Assembly (NCBI GenBank): GCA_018350325.1
Contig: JAEVLN010000015.1
Span: forward strand, 2,335,931-2,399,930
Source: Globodera rostochiensis
Lineage: Eukaryota; Nematoda; Chromadorea; Rhabditida; Heteroderidae
DNA length: 64,000 nucleotides
Direction: 5' to 3'
This document shows positions 54,696 to 64,000 of this stretch, piece by piece. Position 1 is the first letter of the stretch. Each line of letters opens with the position of its first letter. Below the pieces are notes generated by a model. The model was not told where the DNA came from and made no database searches. It worked only from the letters and a program-made list of their open reading frames with translations. The position numbers and the translations under genes are program-made.

Positions 54696-56265
54696 TTTCC
54701 TATTTTATTTTCCCCAAATCCGGCACAAATGCCCTCGTCAACTTGCAATTATAATTAATTATTGTCTTTATTACATTCGCCTTCTCCACTCTCCGATCAC
54801 TTCGGCGGCCGTTCTGTTCCATTTGCCCTTTTCTGTCTTTAACTCGCCGATGGGAAATGAACGCGGGGAAAAGGCGGCGGGGGACGTCGACGACTTTTGT
54901 TGGAAGAAACGGCGTTCAGAAAGCGCCGGCGGCGGTGGACGATCTTTTGGGGGAAATTAAATAAAATGAATGATTAAAAAAGAAAGACTTTTAGGAAGAA
55001 TTTGTTGGAAATTGGCAGTGAATGGCGGCGCAAATGTTGCGGGAGTTTGGGGGATGAGAGGGGCCAGCGGTAGCACGGCAAAGGACGGAGGGGGACGGAA
55101 CAGCGCGAGAAGGCCTAAATAGGCCCAAAATAATGAAATACGAAATAAAAAATAAATGAAAAAAACGGACTCGAAATTGGGTCTGCGGGCAATTCAGCGG
55201 GTAGCGGCGACATTGGACTGCCGGGCGCCTGCGGGGAGGGGGAATAGGACAGCGTTTGAATAATTAACGCACTCCGTGCGACGCCCCGAGCGATTCCATC
55301 GGCCCTTCCGCGGCCCGCGAGCCGTGGCCCGAGTATTTGTTCAGGTTGGTCAGCAATTGCGCCTAAAGGGACAGCTGAAGAACCCCCGGGGGGACGCCTT
55401 TTACGCACTTTCAGTCCTTCGCCCTCCGCCTCGTCCATTCGTTGGCCTCCGACAAAAGGCAAAAGCGTGGACAAAACGAGCCAAATTTGTCGGTGGCCCC
55501 ATGACGAATTGCGGCTTATCACCGCAACAAACATTCCGAATTTTGTGCCTGGGATGAAAGGATTTAGTAAAGTTTAAATGGTCGAAAGCTTTGACGTTTG
55601 AATGTTGCAAAAAAAACGTTATTTTCTGGGGCAATCAATTTGTGAACTGTCCATCGACCAATCGATCGATTAATGCGATGCCAAAAGATGTTTTGATCGG
55701 TTGGGTTGGCGGTGGGTTTATGCGGTACCCGAATTTAATATTTTCCCTCACAAACCGCCGAAATTATGTGCGGCGGGCGGACTGACAGGTCACAACCCGC
55801 GAAGAGCCATCTGCCCTCGCCATCCTTTGAGTTTGCACTTGAGGGGAAGGATTGTTCGTCGGGGAATGAAAGTGACAGGAATTGGGGGGGGGCTTTATCC
55901 CACTCGCCGGAGGGGAGGGGCTTTACCGCCGGAGGGGGGGGGGCTTTATCCCACCCGCCGGCGGCGGCTTTATTCTCCTACCCATCCCAGCTGGAAGAAG
56001 GCGGACGGCCCACGCCACGACCATCAGAAACGATTTAGCCGCAAAAGGAAAAGCGTCACAAATAAATTCTTTGTCCTTTAGCCGCCGACCATCGCCTTTT
56101 GACGGTGCCGTTCCCCAAACCAACAAAAAACACCAATCACTTCCGTTTCGCACAACAAATTTATGCCAAACTTTACAGTAACAAACAATCCTAAGCTTTC
56201 CGATCGATCAGTGTCCGATCACGCGGCGGTTCGTCCCCTCCCCCGCTTCTCTTCACTCTCTTTAC

Positions 56266-56563
56266 CTGCGGCTTCACCGTCGCCCAATCTTCAGAAAATG
56301 CCAAAGTTTTAGCAGCGATTCCCGTCGCCCATTCACCGGCAACTCACCGTTCGGATTCACCACTCCAACGGGGCCGCCAACATACGGCGAAATTCCGATC
56401 GGATAGGCCGGATGGCATCCCTTCGATTAAACAAAAGGGACAGAAAATGTTTTGACAATTTAACGAAAAAGAAAGAAACCTTCGCCCGGTCGACCAGCAA
56501 CAGAGAGACGGTGGAGATCAAAAGGAAGAGGAGGAAGCCGAGCTGCTGACGTGCCAAGTTCAT
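56266..56563 (-). CDS. Signal-peptide 5' exons, probable start of the ground-like gene
   Basis: Exons 56563-56480, 56420-56348 and 56288-56266 join in phase. They encode a signal peptide (LGFLLFLLISTVSLLLV) followed by KGCHPAYPIGISPYVGGPVG and NPNGDWATVKPQ. No stop is reached before the last donor, so the gene continues left. The next exons in 54700-56265 were not resolved; a frame with CCGDKPQFVMG near 55530 may belong. Connection to the ground-like exons downstream is inferred from strand and the need for a signal peptide; it could be an independent gene. Confidence 0.5.
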
Positions 56564-57785
56564 TTTGAGGGACGAATGAATTTTGCTGGCGCAAGTGTTT
56601 TATTGGGCCGCATTTATACTCAAAGCCCCCCGCCCCCGCGGGCATTCGCCTCGAAAATGTCCATTTTTGGCTATTGGCCATTCACTGCTTTAAAATGGAC
56701 TCTTTCTTTATTCAGTCACTTTATCGGAGATTTTATTCTTCGTCTAAAGAAAAGCTTTGCTTTTCTCCACCGTTTCCGATTTAAGGCAAATCGTTCATTC
56801 ATTCGGCGGGTTTGGCTCATGCAAAGCAATTGTTGATCCCCAATTTTTATATTTTTATGGAAAATGTTTTTGATTTTTCCTTATGAAAATGTGTCCAAAT
56901 TTGGAAAAGCTTTCAAGTGGCAAATTTGGTCCAATGTCAACAAACTTTGAATAAGTTGCAACAATTTGTGCCCTTGGGGTGTCCTTAAAGGGCAATTTAT
57001 CTTTCCGTCGTCTCTCAAGTCGATTTGCCGTTGTTCTGTGTTGCCTGCCATCTCTTCTTCAGTCGGAACTTGCGAAAGTCAAAGTGCCCGGGGACGAGAC
57101 AATGGAAATAACAACAAAAAAACACCGAATGAGACCAATTGGACATCAAATTCCATTCATTCCTTTTACTGTTTTTGAACCACAAAATTGTCCATATTAA
57201 ATTAATATTGTTTTCTGTCCATGGGAAACAATTGCGCACTTTTATTGACTCCCCGGCGGGGCCGGAAATTTGGGGGGGGGGGGGTGGGACTTTCTTTTGC
57301 TGTATTCCCACCACCCCCAAACTTCCGTCAATTTCTCGCCAAATTAGTGATCGATTACGGTTGAAGAAAACGTTGGTGTCCATTAACATAAAAGACAACG
57401 AAAGTCAACGTAATTAACGTCTGCTGGAATGAATTAATTCGGATTCTGATTCAAATAAATTTGAATAAATTTGGGCCCACTTATTGATGTCCCACTATCC
57501 CAAACCAGCCCACAAACCACTTTTTGTTCTGGCAACACTTCCCAACAATACGCCTCCCCACCAATCTCTGATCACTCTGATCAATCGCTTCCGATTACTG
57601 CGATTAACTCTTTCCACACCAACCCCACCCAATCGACTATGCTTATGCGTGGAGTCAAAGCCTTTCAAAGCAGTCCCATCTGTCAATCCCCCCCCCAAGC
57701 TTTTCCTCCTCCTTATTTAAACCAAACCTTCCCCAAAAGGTAATTTGCATTAATTACACTCTGTTCGTTCGCGCGATCACACAAA
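56564..57785. other. Intergenic
   Basis: No gene supported. It is a divergent spacer between the minus-strand secretory exons and the plus-strand membrane protein gene, with a G run at 57269-57282. Confidence 0.4.
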
Positions 57786-58554
57786 ATGGGCGATGGTCAG
57801 CAGCAGAAGAATCTTCAAGACAGCAGCAGCAGCACTCCGCATTCCCCCGCTTCTCTCCCAAAATTGTCCGTCCATTCCGGAAATGGGAAGCTGCGTGGGG
57901 GTGGAGCTCGAGCAGTACAAGAGCAATCTGTTAGTCCAACATCACAGTGATAAATAAAATCAATTTGTTCAGAAAGTACAGCAACTGGTCTCAAGGCTAG
58001 AACGTCGTTTGGGCATCGTAATGGTGCTTTGCATGGCCGTCCTTTTGACCGTTTTGGTCATCAACGGACTCTTTCACGATAGGGTCCGTGCCACAACCAC
58101 AGAATTTATTGGAGCGATTGAGCGGGAAGTGCGATTGCTTCAGGTGCAAGTCCAATCCCCTAAGGGGAGAAGGCCTAGATTAAGCAAATGCATCAATCCC
58201 GAGTTTGAAGCCATCACTTTCTCAATTAGAAAAGATAGACCAACCCAAATAACGACTTTCCTTCAGCAAAATGAAATTGTGCTGTTCTCAGACGACACAT
58301 TCCCGACAACGCCGCCAGCGAAAGAAATCGCCGAAGGGGAGGAAATTTTACAGGCACAGCCGAATCTCACATCAGCTGCCGATGGAGAGAGGGAGGGGAC
58401 CGTTTTTGAGATTAATAACAACGCCAATTTGTCACTGACTGAGCGACTGCTGCAGCTGAGGTGGCGAGGGCGGCGCCCGGGGGGGGGGGGGTCATTTAAA
58501 AAATACGGTACAATATCAAAGCGCCCACGACGGCGTTGGATTAGCAACAAATAA
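57786..58554 (+). CDS. Unknown single-pass type II membrane protein (241 aa)
   Basis: Exons 57786-57929 and 57973-58554 join in phase. The N-terminus is polar with Gln and Ser runs (MGDGQQQKNLQDSSSS), followed by one hydrophobic span (GIVMVLCMAVLLTVLVI) flanked by Arg on the N side, which predicts a cytoplasmic N-terminus. A helical segment (FIGAIEREVRLLQVQVQS) leads to a variable Arg-rich C-terminus. The opening (polar, TM, helix) is reminiscent of cuticular collagen N-termini, but no Gly-X-Y repeats follow. No family is recognised. Confidence 0.6.
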
Positions 58555-58632
58555 AGTAGTCGCAATTATTTTGTGTGTTCACTGATTGTGAGATACTCCG
58601 TTATACTTTAATTGGTTACATTTTTCTGAAGG

Positions 58633-59536
58633 ATGAGAGCGAATGAGCTGACGGAGTTGGACGAATTCCGGCAAAGATTTGCTGACACGGACGTCACAAT
58701 GTTCGTTGGGAATGAATGTTATGTCCAATCTTTGGACTTAATGCCGCGGATTAAAACCCCTCGACATTTTTTACTTCAATAGATGGACTTTGGTGTTGCT
58801 GAACCTGCTCGGTCTCGTTGTGTTGGTGCCCAGCACGTGCCGGTTCTGGCTTCGGAATTATGGAGCTCAAACTGTGAGCAGAAGTTGCTGTATGGCGTAC
58901 AGAGTTCGTCAACTCTCTCCCATCCAAAACTCTTCCTTTTCGTTAGATTCTGCTTGTACTGCTCGTCCTCCTCTCACTCGTCCAACTTGTTCTCCTCCTC
59001 TCCCTCCTCGATAATGCCTCCAATTTTCCTCCAATTGTTGACAAATTGTTCGACACCTATTTGACTGAAGTGTCGGAAGACAAAATAGGCCGTCTCGTCG
59101 AGCCGATCGAAGACCAATTTTCTTGCAAAATCCGGGTAGAGCACGAACTGTTGGAACGGTATGGACTGCAGGTGGGTGCCCTAATTTTATTTGCGGTATG
59201 TCCCCTCACCCCAAAGTCCGGGCCGAACCCCTTCAAAAGGAATAAGGGAATTGCCACAAATCCCAAGCACAATTAACAGGAATTAGTATAATTAAACATA
59301 ATCTATTTATTATCAATACATTAAAAAAAGACCAAATAAACATTTAGGAAAAATGTGTGCCGAAGATGAAAGACCGTCTTCTCGCCCCGTACATCGTCTC
59401 GTTCCTCATCCTCGTCACCATTTTCCCATTTATTCTCACCATTTTCACTTGTCTTTGGCCAAAAAACATCCAAATTTTGGCACCAATTGAAAAGGCACAG
59501 CGAAAAGTGCAGTTCTTCCCGGGCGAAGAAAGGTAA
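58633..59536 (+). CDS. Unknown multi-pass membrane protein (190 aa)
   Basis: Exons 58633-58700, 58783-58873, 58947-59171 and 59348-59536 join in phase. Three strongly hydrophobic spans are seen: TLVLLNLLGLVVLVPS, ILLVLLVLLSLVQLVLLLSL and YIVSFLILVTIFPFILTIF. A loop with conserved-looking acidic and Cys residues (DQFSCKIRVEHELLERYG, EKCVPKMKDRL) lies between spans 2 and 3. The spacing recalls a truncated tetraspanin but lacks the CCG motif. It starts 78 bp after the previous gene on the same strand, so the two may be co-transcribed. No family is recognised. Confidence 0.55.
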
Positions 59537-59757
59537 ATTACGCTGTTCCTAACCAGGACATTCGAAAGAAGAAAACAGTCGCAACCAAATTTTGACGGAA
59601 ACTTTGGAGGGGGACAGCACGAAGAAAGAAGGGACGAAAACTTATTATATTGACGAAAACAATAAACAAATGTTACTGAATTGTGATCAGTTCAAATGCT
59701 TTAATGATTTAATGAAAAGTGTGTGAATTCATTTTGAAAATAATTCGTTTCAACAAC

Positions 59758-62700
59758 TTAATTCCCGCGCACAAATTCACTGCCCGTCGGCTGATACCCA
59801 TTGGGCTGCAAGTGGAAGCTGGCCATTCCGGAAGACACCGTCCGAAGAGTGCGGGACAGACCCTGCGTTTCTGCCAGTGGAATGTTTGCTTGGACAGTTA
59901 CCACCCGACCTAAAATTCGGGAAATAAATGCGAAAACATTTATCCACAATTATTAACCTTTTGCGCCGTCCATTGAAATAGCCAAAATTGTTGCACGTTT
60001 CTCCGTCAACGATTTGACAACATTTTCCGGGTGCGGCATTTCTGCAAAAAATAACTATATTTTTATCCGAATCAAAACCAGGAGGTTCAGTTTTATTCAA
60101 ATTTCACGATGTTTGTGTCTAATTTGTAAGATGATTACCGGAGGTGTTCGACATCAGCACCACCTCAATGAGCATCATTGGCTCGTAAACCGCCAAATTC
60201 GCCTCTCCGAGTGCCTTTGTTAGGCATCTGCTGGCGCAGGCACTGAGCAAAGTCGACGGAATTTTTGGACCGCTGGTCAAAAGAGAGCTTAAACAAACAA
60301 TTAGTCGGATGCTTTGAGTTGAGTGCCTTTAACCGGAGTAAAACGCGCAAATTAACCACGGGAGAGCCCGAAATTGGGCCGTTGTGCACAGCGACCGAAC
60401 AACCGGCGTTTATGGCCTTCAACCAATCCGGGTGAAGCGTCAGCAAACGCCGTGCCTGGTCCGCCTGTTCGACGTCCTCCGTGTCCAATTGGATGGAAAT
60501 CTGAATAAACAATAGAAGACAAAAACCGTTTCTGACTTTAGTTGCACCTTACTAAATTGATGGATCAAAGCTTCTGTTTTCGAACTTTGGATTGGTTCGA
60601 CCTCCAGTTTCAAGGAACACCATTGCTTTTTGTCGAGAACATTTTCCATGAGTTCGCTGCTGTCAGCTCGTCTCTGAGGAATCTCCTTGTAATTGACCTA
60701 CAACAAATTCAACTGAATAGCGATTAGTCGCATTGCGTCCGCTTACCCGAAGAGGTCCGAAAAAAGCGTTCATTCCGTGCTCCCGCAACAGTCTCTCCCG
60801 CATCACTTCGATGTGCAACTCGCCCATCCCCTCGAGAATGGTCTGTCCCGCTTCTTCATCTTCTATGACTCGAATCGACGGGTCCTCAACAGCTTAACAG
60901 ACGCGTTTAATTTTAAGATTTCCATGAAACAAACTCAATTGCGCAAGAGCATTTCGAAAACCGCGCTCATTTGCCAGATTTGGGGGCTCAATGGTACACG
61001 AAAACACTGCTGGAGGGAAATCGATGCCTAAAACGAAAACCGCCCCAAATTGGACAACGCTACAAAAGCCAACCCTCAAGTGCCAAATGAGCGATGTTTT
61101 TGTGAAAATTTCGCCCGGTAGGAGGAGCCAATGCCTCAAAATCGATGTGTTCTGTCCGCGTAACATTGTGCTTTATGTGAGTGCTTAAGTTTTCGAAGAA
61201 CTTCAAGAATAAATGAGTCGTTTAGAGTAGCGTTTTTCTTTTTGTTTGTTTTTTTGATTCCCTTCCGGCTCCCCACCCTCCATTGAATGCATTTCAATAC
61301 TAACCAATTGACGAGAGTGTCGCCAGTTTTGGTGTTGTTTAAGCCGGTGATGACGACAATGTTTCCTTCCTCCACGGCATCAATTGGCATAAGTAAATCG
61401 CTGAACGGTGCGAAGAGTTGTAAATTCGTTTGGTGTTCTCCTAAAAAAACAAAAGGAAATTCTCGACAAAACAGCGATTTACAATAGGCTAAAACTAAAA
61501 TTATTTTCTCCAAAAAGACTCGACTCACCGGTATTTGCGTTCACCAGAGCCTGACTCGATTGGCCGCGCTGAATTTTGCCTCTGTAAACGCGCGCATAAT
61601 TAAGCTGCCCGCGCTTTTTGTCGTGTCTGACCTGTGGAAAATGTTGCCAAATCGAATCGCGCAATTATTCACCTTAAAAACGAAGGCACAGTCCTCCGTT
61701 TCGTCGGGAATTGGATATTTCCTTTCACGGGGACTCGGCAAAAAGTCGACCACCGAATCCAACAACGGCAGCACACTGGCGCTGCAATGCAATGCCGACC
61801 CACAGACCAGGGGAAACAGTCGTCTCTCCAGGGTATTTCTTCGAATCACTGAAAATGTGGGAGGATTTGAAAAGCCAAAAGATATAAAGTAAAGGACTTT
61901 CTCTCATTCTCAACGGAGAAAGTTCAGGAGAGTTGGAGCCAAATTCCTTCTCGAACGCTTCGTCAACATCCGCCATTCGAATTAAGAGTTCCTCCATTGA
62001 AACCGAATAGACCTCCTCCCATCGACTGTTTTTCTCAAAAAGAGAACAGAAAACAAAACGTTTTGGGAAAATCGACTCTTACCGGAATATCCGTCCACGA
62101 GCCGTTTTCATCTCTTGCAACGAATTCACAATGTCGTGGTCGCCGATTGAACTCCAAATATTTTTGTGAAAGAACTTGACCAAAATAAACTAATTGTATT
62201 GTAAGACTAATTACATAGCTTTTTTCGCGTTGTACAGAAAATATTTATTCGTTTCTTTCCAAAGTCCAAATTTGGCCTATAAACATACCATTAACAAAGC
62301 CTTCCAATTTGTCGTTGCCGAAGACGGGCACGACAATTGGCAACACTAAATAATTATACATTAATTTAATTTGTTGGATTTTTCCCAGCGATTGCCTTTG
62401 GAATTCAAACGGTCTTCGACCGACGAAAGCGAATGGTCAAAATTGGCGTTTGGTTTGTCCATTTTGTTGACAAAGAATACAGACGGAAGGCCGAATTTCA
62501 GCGCCTGTCTCCAAACAGTCAATGTTTGGGCCTGCGGAAATATGAAAATAATAAATTGGGTTTGACAGAATCACCTGAACGCCCGAAGAGGAATCCAACA
62601 CTAAAAACTGATTTTTAAAAAGAATATAAAAAGACATCAGAATTCCAAACAAAGTTTTCAACCTGTAACTGAACCATCGAGGACCCGAAGACTTCTGAAT

Positions 62701-63282
62701 AATATTCTTATTTATTATTATAAAAACCCAAAACATGCTCACCTCTCCACTTCCATGGTAAAATCAACATGTCCTAAAAATTTATTTTTTAAATAAGTTT
62801 TTAAATGTCGAAACCTGGCGTGTCTATCAAATTTATTCGATGATTTCGCCAGTTTGACGAGACTGCTGCGGACTGAATGGTTATACCTAAAATATGAAAA
62901 TTTAATTTTTACATTTTGTTTAGGTATATTTCGTTTTCGCCCAACCGAATTCTGCCCAATTTCTAATAGGGTCTGTTCGCCATGACTAACCTCTCTCTCT
63001 TTCAATTTCCATAAAATCGGTCACAGTGCTGCCATCGTCAACTTCACCAATTGTTGGAATCGTTCCCGTGAGAAAAAGGATTTGTTCCGTCAATGTTGTT
63101 TTTCCCGCGTCAATGTGTGCGATAATGCCAATGTTTCGAATTTTGTCCGATTGATTTGAAGGCACTGCTGGAGAGGGATGATGCTATGCAGAGGACTTTT
63201 TTATAAATTTGAGTAATTTTTAAGCAATATTTATACCTTCATCATCATATAACGACAGGAAACAAACGGAGTCCGTAAGCAT
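59758..63282 (-). CDS. GFM2: Mitochondrial ribosome-releasing factor EF-G2
   Basis: GTPase that, with ribosome recycling factor, splits mitochondrial ribosomes after termination. The N-terminal GTP-binding region shows [17 protein letters not shown] (P-loop), [18 protein letters not shown] (switch I) and INLIDTPG then [10 protein letters not shown] (switch II). Later segments are [54 protein letters not shown] reading near 60820 and the C-terminus [20 protein letters not shown]. These follow GFM2 rather than GFM1. ATG 63282 gives a short leader without an obvious presequence, so an upstream exon may exist. Many short introns; not all junctions were fixed. Confidence 0.9.
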
Positions 63283-63342
63283 GATAAAAATGAATGAGTA
63301 TTAAACAAAGTCATGACCTTAAAAAGTTATATGAATGTGTGG

Positions 63343-63470
63343 CAGGGGCGTATCCAGAGCCCGTAAAAAAAGCGAGGGAACTTTTCCTCCAATTCCAAGG
63401 GAATTCCTCGGCACCGCCGAAATAGGTCGATGAAGTTGCTAAAAAAGATTTTTTAAGTGTTTAATTTCAT
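63343..63470. mobile_element. MITE-like left end
   Basis: Starts CAGGGGCGTATCCAG, sharing CAGGGGCGTA with the element at 8821, followed by a TCGGCACCGCCGA block also present in other copies. The right end was not identified; it may run into the satellite. Confidence 0.5.
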
Positions 63471-63505
63471 TACCCCTCCCCTTCCTCGCAAAGAAGACAT
63501 TTATG

Positions 63506-64000
63506 TCCTTCATTTTGTTGCTCAGCCGTTAGTTTTCAGAAAATAAAACACCAAAAAACCCATAAAAAATAATTCCAGCTCAAAAAAGTCGTACATTTTG
63601 AAAAATTGAACTCATTTAGCAATTTTATGGCCAAATAATAAATTTATTTCCTTCATTTTGTTGCTCAGCCGTTAGTTTTCAGAAAATAAAACACCAAAAA
63701 ATCCATAAAAAATAATTCCAGCTCAAAAAAGTCGTACATTTTGAAAAATTGAACTCATTTAGCAATTTTATGGCCAAATAATAAATTTATTTCCTTCATT
63801 TTGTTGCTCAGCCGTTAGTTTTCAGAAAATAAAACACCAAAAAATCCATAAAAAATAATTCCAGCTCAAAAAAGTCGTACATTTTGAAAAATTGAACTCA
63901 TTTAGCAATTTTATGGCCAAATAATAAATTTATTTCCTTCATTTTGTTGCTCAGCCGTTAGTTTTCAGAAAATAAAACACCACAAAATCCATAAAAAAAT
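63506..64000. repeat. 143-bp satellite, more than three copies
   Basis: Start points at 63506, 63649, 63792 and 63935 are exactly 143 bp apart. The unit contains TCCTTCATTTTGTTGCTCAG and CCGTTAGTTTTCAGAAAATA. Copies are nearly identical and AT-rich, and the array runs past the window end. Confidence 0.97.

Noticed and set aside
63506..64000. Possible CRISPR-like array
   Set aside because: The repeats are directly abutting with no unique spacers and the genome is eukaryotic; it is a satellite.

Overview
The window is eukaryotic. Genes are split by many short introns (commonly 35-80 bp, with GT-AG and some GC-AG boundaries) and lie on both strands at high density. The gene set points to a nematode: a ground-like (hedgehog-related) domain protein, a nematode-type globin, an FMRFamide-type peptide receptor, ShKT-domain secreted proteins, and a signal-peptide-bearing nitrobindin/THAP4-like protein. 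A bacterial-type LigD polymerase gene with introns would fit a parasitic (perhaps tylenchid) lineage, but that placement is inference.

Positions 1-25,000 are a compact housekeeping block: otubain 5' end (-), an unknown 407-aa secreted protein (-), deoxyhypusine hydroxylase (+), mitoribosomal DAP3/mS29 (+), a small unknown gene (+), C18orf32-like (-), ATG5 (-), proteasome beta-2 (+), a DNAJC30-like membrane J protein (+), cytosolic arginyl-tRNA synthetase (-), RPB8 (-), a BIRC6/BRUCE-like E2-E3 (-) and a POT1-like telomere-binding protein (+). Most of these exon models were checked for phase continuity from start to stop. MITE-like elements with hAT-style ends sit in several introns.

Positions 25,000-59,600 are looser, with long C/G homopolymers and minisatellites. 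They hold a globin with two alternative 5' ends (-), four ShKT-type secreted genes in two pairs (+), a secreted nitrobindin-like gene (-), the LigD polymerase gene (-), clathrin light chain (+), a zinc carboxypeptidase (+), a peptide GPCR (+) facing a neuropeptide-like precursor (-), an acidic secreted precursor (-), a ground-like gene (-), and two unknown membrane proteins (+). The right end carries mitochondrial EF-G2/GFM2 (-) and then a 143-bp satellite that runs off the window.

The most unusual content is the intact, intron-containing LigD polymerase-domain gene (33534-34694), which keeps all catalytic residues and lies between ordinary nematode genes. Next are an unrecognised neuropeptide-like precursor with repeated NPY[SL]W motifs, a globin with alternative first exons, and intron-filling tandem arrays whose last copy forms the 3' splice site.
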